Position numbers and translations under genes: made by a program. DNA of 64,000 nt, from assembly GCA_029263055.1 (NCBI GenBank), contig JAJCYG010000095.1, positions 22,321-86,320 on the forward strand, written 5' to 3'. The DNA comes from Actinomycetes bacterium. Its GTDB lineage: Bacteria > Auribacterota > JAJCYG01. The stretch's first letter is position 1; each line of letters starts with the position of its first letter. The notes beneath the pieces were generated by a model. It was not told where the DNA came from, ran no database searches, and saw only the letters and a list, made by a program, of their open reading frames with translations. Positions 35,825 to 45,281 of the stretch are shown here, one piece after another.

Positions 35825-36669
35825 AACAGGTAGCAGAAACTATTCTTATTGTGGGTGTGGGACTGATCGGTGGATCGCTTGGCAAAGCCATTAAAAAAAG
35901 ACGTTTGGCCAAACAAGTGATTGGCGTGAGTCGCAAGCAAGCGACTCTGCGAGCGGCTAAAAAAGCTGGTGCCATTGATGTTGGAAGCACTCAACTAGAA
36001 AAAATGGTGCCAAAGGCAGACATTATTGTGATTGCAGCACCTTTAGATAAAGTGATTCCTTTAGCAAAGAAAATTGCCAAACTTAAAAAGCCAGATGCTG
36101 TGGTGACAGATGTTGGGAGTGTTAAGGGTAAAATTCTTACTAGCTGTGAACCGTTTTTTAACGGAACATTTGTGGGAGGCCATCCCATGGCTGGTTCTGA
36201 AAAAACCGGGGTTGCTTTTGCCAAAGAAAAGCTTTTTGAGGATACAGTCTGTATTTTAACCCCGACTAAAAAGACTCAATCAAGTGCCAAAAGGAAAGTG
36301 GAACAGCTTTGGAAGGGTGTGGGGGCGAAAGTCAGCCTACTGAGCGCTAAAGAACACGACAATGTAACCGCTTACATAAGTCATCTGCCTCATTTGTTAT
36401 CTGTGGCCTTAGTTCAATCGTTACCACTCAAGCAACGCAACTACTTAAAGTTTATTGGAACGGGTTTTAAAGATATGTCTCGCTTGGCTGGGGGAGATTC
36501 TAAGTTGTGGCTTGAGATTTTGCTGTCTAATAAAAGTGAAGTGCAAAAATCGTTAAACCAAAATATTAAAGAGCTTCAGAAATGGAAGCGACTGCTTGAA
36601 ACAGAAAATCAACAAGCGGTTTTGTCACAACTTCAACAAGCTCGTTCAACTCGCAGAAAGATAAAATAA
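35821..36669 (+). CDS. tyrA: Prephenate/arogenate dehydrogenase
   Basis: Oxidative decarboxylation of prephenate (or arogenate) in tyrosine synthesis. The NAD(P)-binding GVGLIGGSLG is at residues 12-21 and the catalytic region GGHPMAGSEKTGV is intact. At 282 aa it has no chorismate mutase and no ACT domain, so it is the simple monofunctional form. It is followed by aroA after one base. Confidence 0.93.
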   Translation: MKQVAETILIVGVGLIGGSLGKAIKKRRLAKQVIGVSRKQATLRAAKKAGAIDVGSTQLEKMVPKADIIVIAAPLDKVIPLAKKIAKLKKPDAVVTDVGSVKGKILTSCEPFFNGTFVGGHPMAGSEKTGVAFAKEKLFEDTVCILTPTKKTQSSAKRKVEQLWKGVGAKVSLLSAKEHDNVTAYISHLPHLLSVALVQSLPLKQRNYLKFIGTGFKDMSRLAGGDSKLWLEILLSNKSEVQKSLNQNIKELQKWKRLLETENQQAVLSQLQQARSTRRKIK

Positions 36670-36670
36670 G

Positions 36671-37975
36671 ATGTCTCATTCCTTTGTTTCTTCACCCATT
36701 AAATCTTTTGCAGGTGATCTGATTGTTCCTGGTGACAAATCGATTTCACATCGTTCTCTATTTTTAACCTCGCTGGGACAGGGAAAAGCAAAAATTTCAA
36801 ATTTTCTTTCAGGTGAAGATTGTCAAGCAACAGCCCGTGCGTTTCAAGCCATGGGAGTCGACATTACATTTGAGTCACCCACAGAAGTGATTGTCAATGG
36901 TAAGGGGAAATATGCCTTAAAAAAACCAGCTGAAGTTTTAGATATGGGTAACTCGGGGACAACCACTCGATTGTTAATGGGTGTGTTAGCAGGGCAGGAT
37001 TTCAGTGCCGAGCTTAAAGGGGATGCTTCATTATCTTCTCGTCCTATGAAACGAGTTGTGGAACCGTTAACACAAATGGGGGCTAGCTTTTCAGGGCCCA
37101 CCAATGGAGCACAGCTTCCACTTCAGGTTAATGGGGGCGCTTTAAATGGAATGACTCATCCCTTAAAGGTGGCAAGCGCACAAGTTAAATCATCTCTTTT
37201 GTTGGCAGGGCTCTATGCCGATGGGCTGACAACAGTTATTGAACCAAACCAATCAAGAGATCATACCGAACGCATGTTAAAGTACTTAGGTGTTCATGTT
37301 GAAACAGAAGACTTGTCATACACGATTGATTCAGATCAAGAACCTAAAAACAAAGATATTTTTGTTCCTGGAGATATTTCTTCTGCTGCTTTTTTTCTAG
37401 TTGCTGCAGCGGCCTTTCCTAATTCTAGTTTGCTAATTAAAGATGTAGGACTGAATCCTACTCGGATGGCCATCATAGAAGTGCTTAGAAAAATGGGCGC
37501 TCAAATTACTGTTTTGTTAGAACCTAAATCTGAAAAATTTGAACCTTACGGAGATGTTGAGGTTTTTGGTCATCCACTCATAGGAACTGAGATTTCTGGG
37601 GCAATGATCCCTTATCTTATTGATGAAATTCCTGTCTTAGCTGTTGCCGCTGCTTTAGCCGATGGAGAGACCGTGATTCGGGATGCGGCTGAACTACGCG
37701 TTAAAGAGAGTGATCGAATTAAGGCTGTTGTGACATCGCTTCAAAAATTAGGTGTTCAAGTTGAAGAATTAGAAGATGGAATGGTTATTCAAGGACAGCC
37801 CCGGCTTAAAGGGGGCGAAACATTTGAAAGTTATGGCGATCATCGTATCGCCATGTCAATGGCCATAGCAGGGCTTTTTTGTGATAAACCAATCACAATT
37901 AAAAATGCGGATTGTATTCAGACCTCATTTCCAAGTTTTGAAGAAAAATTAAAGTTGCTGGTTACTTATGAGTAA
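36671..37975 (+). CDS. aroA: 3-Phosphoshikimate 1-carboxyvinyltransferase (EPSP synthase)
   Basis: Transfers enolpyruvate from PEP to shikimate 3-phosphate. VPGDKSISHRSL, MGNSGTTTRLLMGVLAG and KESDRIKA are the substrate-binding motifs; the 434-aa length is normal. The residue after NSGTT is Thr and the DKSISHRS pattern is of the class found in Gram-positive and many environmental bacteria. It overlaps cmk by 8 bases. Confidence 0.95.
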   Translation: MSHSFVSSPIKSFAGDLIVPGDKSISHRSLFLTSLGQGKAKISNFLSGEDCQATARAFQAMGVDITFESPTEVIVNGKGKYALKKPAEVLDMGNSGTTTRLLMGVLAGQDFSAELKGDASLSSRPMKRVVEPLTQMGASFSGPTNGAQLPLQVNGGALNGMTHPLKVASAQVKSSLLLAGLYADGLTTVIEPNQSRDHTERMLKYLGVHVETEDLSYTIDSDQEPKNKDIFVPGDISSAAFFLVAAAAFPNSSLLIKDVGLNPTRMAIIEVLRKMGAQITVLLEPKSEKFEPYGDVEVFGHPLIGTEISGAMIPYLIDEIPVLAVAAALADGETVIRDAAELRVKESDRIKAVVTSLQKLGVQVEELEDGMVIQGQPRLKGGETFESYGDHRIAMSMAIAGLFCDKPITIKNADCIQTSFPSFEEKLKLLVTYE

Positions 37976-38651
37976 ACAAAAATTAATTATTGCCATTGAT
38001 GGTCCCGGTGGTTCAGGAAAAAGCACCTTAGCACGCGGACTTTCAAGTCGTCTTGGATTACTTTATGTCGATACTGGGGCAATGTATCGAGCTTTAACAT
38101 GGAAAGCGATTCGAAATAAAATAGATTTCACCCAAGAAAAAAAACTAAGCAAAATCGCTAAAGAATCTCATCTAGAACTCAAACCTCCGGAAACAGCAGG
38201 TGGAGAGATTAAAGTATTTATTGATGGTCGCGATGTGACTGAAGAAATTCGTTCTCCTTTAATTACCAATCATACTTCAGATGTAGCAAAAGTATCGGGT
38301 GTGCGTGGATGCATGGTGGCGCACCAACGCGAAATTGCGGAACATGGAAATGCGGTCTTAGAAGGAAGAGATATTGGAACAGTAGTCTTTCCTGATGCTG
38401 ATATTAAGTTTTTTCTAAAAGCAGATGTCGAGCAACGTGCCAAACGTCGTCAAAAAGAGTTATCTGAAAAGGGGACAGAGGTCGCCGTTGACAAGATTAA
38501 AGAAGATCTTTTAAAGCGAGATGACATTGATTCATCCAGAGAAGATTCTCCTCTAAAACCAGCAGAAGACGCCATTCCTATCGACTCATCAACAATGAGT
38601 GTTGAAGAAATGGTTGAAACCGCTCTCAGCCACATTAAAAAGCTATCTTAA
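37968..38651 (+). CDS. cmk: Cytidylate kinase
   Basis: Phosphorylates CMP and dCMP. The P-loop IDGPGGSGKST has Lys18, followed by YVDTGAMYRALTW, and VVFPDADIKFFLKA and the RQKEL lid region are present. At 227 aa it is normal. The aroA-cmk order is common, usually followed by plsC and ispH or rpsA; here plsC follows after 12 bases but ispH and rpsA are absent. Confidence 0.94.
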   Translation: MSKQKLIIAIDGPGGSGKSTLARGLSSRLGLLYVDTGAMYRALTWKAIRNKIDFTQEKKLSKIAKESHLELKPPETAGGEIKVFIDGRDVTEEIRSPLITNHTSDVAKVSGVRGCMVAHQREIAEHGNAVLEGRDIGTVVFPDADIKFFLKADVEQRAKRRQKELSEKGTEVAVDKIKEDLLKRDDIDSSREDSPLKPAEDAIPIDSSTMSVEEMVETALSHIKKLS

Positions 38652-38663
38652 GGAAAAACCAAG

Positions 38664-39278
38664 ATGATTATTTTTAGATTCGCACGTTTCCTTTGTTGGG
38701 TTTTTGCCAAACTTTATTTGCGTTATGAATCACTTGAACATGACAACATCCCTAAAACAGGGGGAGTGATTATTGCGGCCAATCATGTGAGCTTTCTAGA
38801 TCCTCCTTTATGTGGAATTGGGATCAAACGTCCTACACACTATTTTGCTCGAAACACTCTCATGAAAAATGCCTTTCTAAAATGGTTTTATAAAGAGTTA
38901 AATTGTATTCCTGTGAATCGTGATCAGCTTGATATGAAAACTTTTCGAAGAGTGGTTAAAGAACTTAAAGCAGGAGCCATTGTGATTCTCTTTCCTGAAG
39001 GAACCCGAAGTCCGGATGGAGAGCTACAAAAAGGGGAGCCAGGAACAGGAATGATTGTTCAACATGCTAAGGTGCCTGTCGTCCCTTGCTATATTGATGG
39101 AGCGGCCGAAGCCATGCCGCGTGGCTCCAAATACCCTCTTCCTAAAAAAGTACGCATCATCTTTGGGCAACCCATGGATTTTTCTGAGATGATTGTCAAA
39201 GACAAGCGAGAAGCGTATAAAAGCATCTCCAACCAAATCATGGATGAAATCGCTGAATTAAAGGCTCAAACCTCATAG
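38664..39278 (+). CDS. plsC: 1-Acyl-sn-glycerol-3-phosphate acyltransferase
   Basis: Membrane-associated acyltransferase making phosphatidic acid. The catalytic HxxxxD is His41-Asp46 in AANHVSFLDPP and the glycerophosphate motif is FPEGTRS near residue 115. It has 204 aa and a hydrophobic N terminus. It is the last gene of the scpA-to-plsC run; the stop codon lies in a 7-bp hairpin (39274-39292, CATAGAG/CTCTATG) without a T-tract. Confidence 0.92.
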   Translation: MIIFRFARFLCWVFAKLYLRYESLEHDNIPKTGGVIIAANHVSFLDPPLCGIGIKRPTHYFARNTLMKNAFLKWFYKELNCIPVNRDQLDMKTFRRVVKELKAGAIVILFPEGTRSPDGELQKGEPGTGMIVQHAKVPVVPCYIDGAAEAMPRGSKYPLPKKVRIIFGQPMDFSEMIVKDKREAYKSISNQIMDEIAELKAQTS

Positions 39279-39303
39279 AGAGACCCTCTATGAAAGATTT
39301 GGG

Positions 39304-39332
39304 TTGATTCAAAGCAAAAAAGAGATTAAAAT
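39304..39332 (+). promoter_or_regulatory. Promoter of the polysaccharide cluster
   Basis: TTGATT (39304-39309), 17 bp, TAAAAT (39327-39332). The predicted leader of about 45 bases ends with AAGGAG (39373-39378), 6 bases before the GTG start of the first cluster gene. Confidence 0.6.
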
Positions 39333-39384
39333 CTTCTACTTCCAGTGGGAACGGGAGTTACACAGAAATCATAAGGAGTAAAGC

Positions 39385-40386
39385 GTGAAAGTATTAGTTA
39401 CAGGTGGTGCAGGGTTTATTGGATCTAATTTTGTCCGTTACGCATTGAGCAATCATACTGATTGGGAAGTGATCAATTTAGACAAATTAACCTATGCCGG
39501 AAATTTAGAAAACTTAAAAGATGTTGAGAGCAATCCTAAGTATCGTTTTGTCCAAGGTGACATTGCTGATGAAGAATTAGTTAACAAGCTTTTTTCTGAA
39601 GGGATTGACTACTGCCTAAACTTTGCTGCTGAAACCCACGTCGATCGTTCTATTGGAGATCCTAAAGATTTCATCGTGACAGATGTTCAAGGAACATATG
39701 CGCTGCTTGAAGCGGCTAAAACACATGGCGTGAAACGCTTTATCCAAATTTCAACAGATGAAGTTTATGGATCGATTCAAGAAGGCTCTTTTGTAGAGAC
39801 TGACATGCTCACACCACGTAATCCTTACTCTGCCAGTAAAGCAGGAGCAGATCGCTTGGCTTATTCATACCATGCCACATATGGTTTGCCAGTTGTGGTG
39901 ACACGGGCTTCAAATAACTTTGGTCCCTACCAATATCCTGAAAAATTAATTCCTTTGTTTGTGACCAATGCCGTCGATGATCAAGCATTGCCTTTATATG
40001 GAGATGGATTAAATGTGCGTGATTGGTTGTTTGTAGAAGACCATTGCTCTGCCTTAGATTTCTTGTTGACCAATGGGGTTGATGGAGAAATTTATAATGT
40101 GGGTGGGGGAAATGAGTGCACCAACATTGAAATCACTAAAAAGGTATTGGCTCAGTTAAAGAAATCAGAAGATTTGATTAAGCCTGTCAAAGACCGCCAA
40201 GGTCATGACCGCCGTTATTCACTTGATTGCAGCAAATTGATTGCCATGGGGTGGAAGCCAAGTGGTGGTTTTGATGAGTTGTTAGAAAAAACCATTCATT
40301 GGTATGTTGAAAATGAAGACTGGTGGCGCAAGATTAAAAGTGGCGAATACAAAGAATACTATTTAAAACAATACGCCAACAGGTAA
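39385..40386 (+). CDS. rfbB: dTDP-glucose 4,6-dehydratase
   Basis: Short-chain dehydrogenase converting dTDP-glucose to the 4-keto-6-deoxy sugar. VTGGAGFIGS at residues 5-14 binds NAD; Thr124-Asp125-Glu126 (STDEVYGS) and Tyr148/Lys152 (YSASK) are the catalytic residues; RASNNFGPYQYPEKLIPLF is typical of RfbB. It has 333 aa. It is first of the surface polysaccharide operon, but rfbA, rfbC and rfbD are not in the window, so they must be elsewhere or the product differs. Confidence 0.93.
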   Translation: MKVLVTGGAGFIGSNFVRYALSNHTDWEVINLDKLTYAGNLENLKDVESNPKYRFVQGDIADEELVNKLFSEGIDYCLNFAAETHVDRSIGDPKDFIVTDVQGTYALLEAAKTHGVKRFIQISTDEVYGSIQEGSFVETDMLTPRNPYSASKAGADRLAYSYHATYGLPVVVTRASNNFGPYQYPEKLIPLFVTNAVDDQALPLYGDGLNVRDWLFVEDHCSALDFLLTNGVDGEIYNVGGGNECTNIEITKKVLAQLKKSEDLIKPVKDRQGHDRRYSLDCSKLIAMGWKPSGGFDELLEKTIHWYVENEDWWRKIKSGEYKEYYLKQYANR

Positions 40387-40387
40387 T

Positions 40388-41842
40388 TTGAGCGACCTCA
40401 AAAAATCAACCCTTCAAAACATTGGTGTTGTCGGCCTGTCTCAGGTCTTTCTGCGTCTACTTTCTCTGACCCGTTATGTGATAGTGGCCCGCTTATTATC
40501 ACCCGCTGATCTTGGCCTTTTTGCTTTAGCCACAGCCTGGCTGGCTTTATCTAAGCGTCTTGACGGTTTGGGCCTTGAAGCCGCACTTATCCAAAAACAA
40601 GACCTTCCTAAAGATTCCTTTTTATATAGTTTTTGGGTCAAATTAAGTTCTGCTCTTTTCTTTTTTCTGCTGATTTGGGTGTCAGCCCCTTTTATTGAAG
40701 AGTTTTATCAATTCAATCTCTTTGGATCTGTTTTTCGTGTCTTAGGCTTGGTTTTGATTTTAAACCTTCCAGGTTATCTCTCACGCATTGCATTAACAAA
40801 GTCTCTCTATTTTAAAAAAGTAGCTTTTATTCAAGTTCTCGGTGGTTTTGTGAATGTGTTCAGCACAATTACATTTGCTCTCAGTGGATGGGGTGTTTGG
40901 GCTTTAGTTGGAGGTGTTTTTATTGGCGAAGCAACCACATCCATGTTGTATTTTCTAGAAAATAAAGAGGATTTTTTAAAAGCATTAAAACTCAAATTAA
41001 GTCTTAAAAAAATAAATCATGCCACAAAAGATCTTTTTAAATATGCTCGTCCTATTTTAGGAGCCACTCTAGTTGCTTTTTTAGCCACCCGCCTTGATGA
41101 TTTAATCGTTGGTAAATTATTAGGGCCTGTGGAACTTGGTTTTTATTCTCTGGCATTTACTTGGGGCAATCTCTCTGTTTCAAGTTTTACCAACGCTCTG
41201 AGTCGAGTTTTTTTTCCAACGCTGTCAAAAATTCAAAAAGATTTAGCACGTGTTCGAAAAGGATATTTGCAAGCCTTACAATGGAGCAACATTGTGATTG
41301 CTCCCATCTGTTTTGGTTTGATTGCCACAGCTCCTTATTTTATTGAAACACTTTTAGGTCAAAAGTGGTTGCCTGCTGCAACAGCATTACAAATTTTATC
41401 CCTTTATGGGTGGTTTCGTGGATTAGGTGGGATAGGGGGAAGTATGCGCAAAGCATTAGGGTATCCTCAAATTCAGTTTAAGTTGGGGGCACTTTTTTTA
41501 ATCCTGATGTTAATCGGCATCTTCCCTTTGACATATCGCTGGGGGATCAACGGGGCAGCTTGTGCTGTCTTAATACCTTCAATTGTGTGTAATTGCCTAG
41601 GTATGATCAATAGCAAAAAGATTTTATCCTTGAAGTGGGGAGAGGTCTTTACTCCACTAGCCATTCCGACTCTTCTGGCGCTTGTAATAGCTCTTATGAT
41701 GCATTTTATTTGTCAGTGGGCATCTTTTATACCGGCTGTTATAATAGGGGCTCTCCTTTATTTGCTAACTATATGGCTAGTTTATCGGAAAGAGTTGCGC
41801 TCTCTTCAACAGACGTTGAAAGCGAAACGAGGAAAGAGTTGA
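40388..41842 (+). CDS. Polysaccharide flippase (Wzx-like, MOP superfamily)
   Basis: Inner membrane protein of 484 aa with 12 or more hydrophobic segments, predicted to flip undecaprenyl-linked repeat units. VARLLSPADLGLFALA near the N terminus is typical of the polysaccharide synthesis family. The start is TTG one base after the rfbB stop; no in-frame ATG is close. It lies in a Wzx/Wzy-type cluster with a polymerase/ligase-like gene downstream. Confidence 0.88.
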   Translation: MSDLKKSTLQNIGVVGLSQVFLRLLSLTRYVIVARLLSPADLGLFALATAWLALSKRLDGLGLEAALIQKQDLPKDSFLYSFWVKLSSALFFFLLIWVSAPFIEEFYQFNLFGSVFRVLGLVLILNLPGYLSRIALTKSLYFKKVAFIQVLGGFVNVFSTITFALSGWGVWALVGGVFIGEATTSMLYFLENKEDFLKALKLKLSLKKINHATKDLFKYARPILGATLVAFLATRLDDLIVGKLLGPVELGFYSLAFTWGNLSVSSFTNALSRVFFPTLSKIQKDLARVRKGYLQALQWSNIVIAPICFGLIATAPYFIETLLGQKWLPAATALQILSLYGWFRGLGGIGGSMRKALGYPQIQFKLGALFLILMLIGIFPLTYRWGINGAACAVLIPSIVCNCLGMINSKKILSLKWGEVFTPLAIPTLLALVIALMMHFICQWASFIPAVIIGALLYLLTIWLVYRKELRSLQQTLKAKRGKS

Positions 41843-43050
41843 AAAAGTGGCGAGTGCTTCATATCTTTCATCATTATCCTCCAACTGTTTCGGGTTACTC
41901 CAAACGTTCACGTGAAATTATTAAGCATACCGCTTTGTTTTCAAGTCAGGTCATAGTCACTCCTCCCATTGACAAAAATAAAATTCCTAAAGAGAGTGTG
42001 ACTTATTCTGGAAACGGAGAAGAAATCTATCGGTTAAAAAAATCTCCTTTACCACCCATTCGTCATATTGGGCATCGGTTAGTAGAACGTTTGATGTTGG
42101 AGCGTTTGATTCGACGTGTTTTTAAAGAACATAAATTTGATTTATTACATGCCCATATGCCTTATCTTTATGCTGAGCCTGTGATGCGATATGCAAAGAA
42201 AAAAGGAATAAAAATAATCTACGAAGTGCGAGGCGTTTGGGAAGATTCTGCTGTAGCTGAAAATAAAATAGAAGAAAATTCTTCTAAGTATCAGCGTCGA
42301 AAAAAAGGAGAAGAAAGAACGATGGCCTTAGCTGATAAGATAGTGGTTCTTTCCAATCCTCTGGCTAAAGAAATCGAAGAAAGAGGTTTTGAAAAAGAAA
42401 AAATTAGCATTGTAGGTAATGCTGTTGATTGTTCTGATTTTCAACCTCAGCGTCATTCCAATCGAATTGAAGTGCTCTATCATCTAAAAGGAAAGTTTGT
42501 GATTGGTTATGTCGGAACATTAAGAAAAATGGAAGGGCTTCAAAACATCATTCGTCTAATACCTCAGTTAAAAAAACAAAACATTCCCGTTTCTTTTTTT
42601 ATTGTTGGCTATGGCGAATATAAAAAAGAATTGCTTAATTTAGTTGATGAGCTTGGTTTAAATGATGATGTGATTTTTGCTGGTGCCATTCCACCTGAGA
42701 TGATTGATAAATACTATTCAGTCATGGATATCCTTGTTTTTCCACGTTTAAGGCTCCGAGTTACAGAGCTGGTCTCTCCTTTAAAGCCTTTAGAAGCAAT
42801 GGCTATGGGAAAGCCTATTTTAGCCAGTAATGTAGGAGGATTGACTGATTACTGTATTGACCAAGAAAATGCTCTCTTATTTAACCCTGACGACCCGGCT
42901 GAATCGCTTCAAAAACTGACTGAAATGGTTGAGAATAAAGAATTAAGAACTCGATTAAGTGAATCTGCCCGTAAGTGGGTTCAAACCAATAGAGATTGGA
43001 AACAACAAGCCCAACATTATCAGCACCTTTATCAAGAATTGGCGCCATAA
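41839..43050 (+). CDS. Glycosyltransferase family 4
   Basis: GT-B fold sugar transferase for the surface polysaccharide. The frame is open from 41635, but TTG 41839 has GAGGA (41829-41833) 5 bases upstream and gives the expected N terminus WRVLHIFHHYPPTVSGY; the start overlaps the flippase stop as TTGA. The 403-aa protein has FVIGYVGTLRKMEGLQ and, in the donor-binding C domain, SPLKPLEAMAMGKPILASN. The sugar and linkage cannot be told. Confidence 0.88.
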   Translation: MKKWRVLHIFHHYPPTVSGYSKRSREIIKHTALFSSQVIVTPPIDKNKIPKESVTYSGNGEEIYRLKKSPLPPIRHIGHRLVERLMLERLIRRVFKEHKFDLLHAHMPYLYAEPVMRYAKKKGIKIIYEVRGVWEDSAVAENKIEENSSKYQRRKKGEERTMALADKIVVLSNPLAKEIEERGFEKEKISIVGNAVDCSDFQPQRHSNRIEVLYHLKGKFVIGYVGTLRKMEGLQNIIRLIPQLKKQNIPVSFFIVGYGEYKKELLNLVDELGLNDDVIFAGAIPPEMIDKYYSVMDILVFPRLRLRVTELVSPLKPLEAMAMGKPILASNVGGLTDYCIDQENALLFNPDDPAESLQKLTEMVENKELRTRLSESARKWVQTNRDWKQQAQHYQHLYQELAP

Positions 43051-43053
43051 AAA

Positions 43054-44232
43054 ATGCGACTCCTTTATGTCACTTATCCAGATTATATTTTTACAAGTGG
43101 GTTGATTTGGAACCAAGTCTTAGGCCTACTTCAAAAGATATCTGAAAAAAATAAAAATACCTCAGTCACTTTATTGAGTTTTGTTCCTTTTCCTGAATGG
43201 ATAAAAAGAAAATCTCGCCTTTCTGTTATTGAAAAACAATTTCCAAAGGTTCAGCTCATTGTTTTTCCTGCCTTTTTAAAAAGAAACTGGATTCTTCCTT
43301 TGTATCCGTTATTTTATTTTTCTACATTGCTGATTGCTAAGAGAGTTCTTTCGAAAGTGGAGCCAAACATCATTCATACCCGAGGGATTATTGCTGGTTT
43401 AATTGCCCATTCGATCCATAAAAAGATTCCTTGGTTGCTTGATATGAGAGGGCTTTTTCCCGAGGAGGGAGTGGAACTTAAGTTTTGGAAAGAGGAGAGT
43501 CGTTCCTATAAAGCATGGAAAAGAGTTGAAAAAGGTTTATTAAAGTCTTGTTCTGCAGTCAATTTTGTCTCTGAAAAAATGCAATCCCACTTTCAAGGGC
43601 TTTACCCCGTTGAAAAAGGGGTTTTAATCCCTTCAGGAGTCGATACAGAGTGGTTTTCTCCAGCAGCAGGGGGGGCAAAGCTTGATCCACTCACGTTGAT
43701 TTATTCTGGCAGTACGGGATGGGAAGATCTAGAGAGTTTGAAAAAAATATTTCAACTCTTTCAACAAATTAAACCCAACACCCGTCTTCTTTTTTTATTA
43801 CCTCATACATTGAAAACAAAAGAACAAGATAAAATTTGTCGATTCTTTGATAAAGAGAGTGTTGAGATTCAGTGGTGTTGGCCTGAGGAAGTTCCTAATA
43901 AACTGAGACAAGCACATATTGGTATTTTAACGCGTCAAAGCTCTCTTGTGACTCAAGTGATGTGGCCGATTAAATGTATAGAATATTGGTCAAGCGGCCT
44001 CCCTGTAGTGAGTACGCCTGAAGTGACAGCCGTGAACTACTGGATTAAAGAAAAGGGGATGGGATTGCTTCTTTCATTAGAGTCAACTGAAGAAGATCAA
44101 TGCCAAATCATAGAGTTTTTGTCTCATCTAAAAAACAAAAAAGAAGATGTGATTGAAGTGGCTAGAGAAAATTTTGATATCAATAAAACCGTTGAAGCTT
44201 ACTTATCTGTTTATGAGAAATTAAGCGTATGA
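43054..44232 (+). CDS. Glycosyltransferase (GT-B, GT4-like)
   Basis: A 392-aa protein with an N-terminal acceptor domain (RLLYVTYPDYIFTSGL, IIHTRGIIAGLIAHSI) and a donor domain with LIPSGVDTEWFSP and CIEYWSSGLPVVSTPEV. The usual Glu-x7-Glu segment is poorly conserved. It is separated from the preceding gene by 3 bases and overlaps the next by 4. Substrate unknown. Confidence 0.8.
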   Translation: MRLLYVTYPDYIFTSGLIWNQVLGLLQKISEKNKNTSVTLLSFVPFPEWIKRKSRLSVIEKQFPKVQLIVFPAFLKRNWILPLYPLFYFSTLLIAKRVLSKVEPNIIHTRGIIAGLIAHSIHKKIPWLLDMRGLFPEEGVELKFWKEESRSYKAWKRVEKGLLKSCSAVNFVSEKMQSHFQGLYPVEKGVLIPSGVDTEWFSPAAGGAKLDPLTLIYSGSTGWEDLESLKKIFQLFQQIKPNTRLLFLLPHTLKTKEQDKICRFFDKESVEIQWCWPEEVPNKLRQAHIGILTRQSSLVTQVMWPIKCIEYWSSGLPVVSTPEVTAVNYWIKEKGMGLLLSLESTEEDQCQIIEFLSHLKNKKEDVIEVARENFDINKTVEAYLSVYEKLSV

Positions 44233-45281
44233 AAATATTATTTCTGACTCAAACAACGGATCGAGGCCCTTCGAGTCGAGTTCGTGGCTATCAAATGGCT
44301 GAAGCTTTACGTCAGTTGGGAGATGAGGTGACTGTTCTACCTGGAATAAGCGAGCAAAGTTATCACTTGGTCTATGGCACTTCATTTATTCCTTTCAAAG
44401 TAGGGGGATATTTTGTTGCTTGGATTAAACGTCTTCTTCAAATAAAGAAGATGAAACAGTTTGATATTGTTGTGATCCAAAAAGAGATCTTTCCCCATTT
44501 TTATCCTTTAGTTGAGAAGATTCTCTATCGCTTGAATATCCCTTATGTTTTTGATTTTGATGATGCTTTATTTACTCGAGGGGGACGACCTAATTGGTTG
44601 CCTAAAATCCTCAAACGAGCGGCCGGAGTTACAGTAGGTAATGCTTTTCTAGAAGAATATGCCCATCCCTATCAAAAGAACATATTACACCTTCCTTCAT
44701 GCGTCTCTTTGCCAGAACAGATTGCTTCTTTTAGTGATGAAACAACATGCTTAGGTTGGATTGGAAGCCGGTCTTCATGGAAACACTTTATGATGATTTG
44801 GCCAGTACTTAAAAATTTGCTTCGATATAAACACAACATCTCTGTTGCTATCATGGGGGATCGGTTGCCTCAGGCATTGAAAAATGATGCGCAAGGCAGA
44901 CAAATTGAGTTTATACCTTGGACTCTGGATCAAGAAGAACGATTTTTACAAGGGGTTGACATTGGATTAGCTCCATTGAGTGAATCGGCATGGAGTGAAG
45001 GGAAATGTGCGTATAAAACATTGCAATATATGTCTTATGGATTACCTGTAGTGGCTTCTCCAATCGGAGTTCAGAAAGAATTGGTTCAAAATTATTCAAA
45101 TGGCTTTTTAGCTCAATCAATTAATGATTGGGAAGAGAAGTTAAATCAACTGATTGGAAATAAAAAGTCTTGGAAAAAATTAGGCTTGTCTGGCAGAAAA
45201 AAAATAGAAGAAAACTATTCTTTTGATGTTCAAGCTCCTCGGCTCAAACAATTCTTAGAAGAATGCGTCTCTAAAAAATGA
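44229..45281 (+). CDS. Glycosyltransferase (GT-B, GT4-like)
   Basis: A 350-aa protein starting KILFLTQTTDRGPSSRVRGY, with PYVFDFDDALF, and a donor domain with GLAPLSESAWSEGKCAYK and QYMSYGLPVVASPIGV. It is in the middle of the polysaccharide operon with 4-base overlaps on both sides. Substrate unknown. Confidence 0.82.
   Translation: MKILFLTQTTDRGPSSRVRGYQMAEALRQLGDEVTVLPGISEQSYHLVYGTSFIPFKVGGYFVAWIKRLLQIKKMKQFDIVVIQKEIFPHFYPLVEKILYRLNIPYVFDFDDALFTRGGRPNWLPKILKRAAGVTVGNAFLEEYAHPYQKNILHLPSCVSLPEQIASFSDETTCLGWIGSRSSWKHFMMIWPVLKNLLRYKHNISVAIMGDRLPQALKNDAQGRQIEFIPWTLDQEERFLQGVDIGLAPLSESAWSEGKCAYKTLQYMSYGLPVVASPIGVQKELVQNYSNGFLAQSINDWEEKLNQLIGNKKSWKKLGLSGRKKIEENYSFDVQAPRLKQFLEECVSKK

Noticed and set aside
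39274..39292. Terminator after plsC
   Set aside because: A 7-bp hairpin is present but is followed by AAAGATTTGGG, not a run of T.
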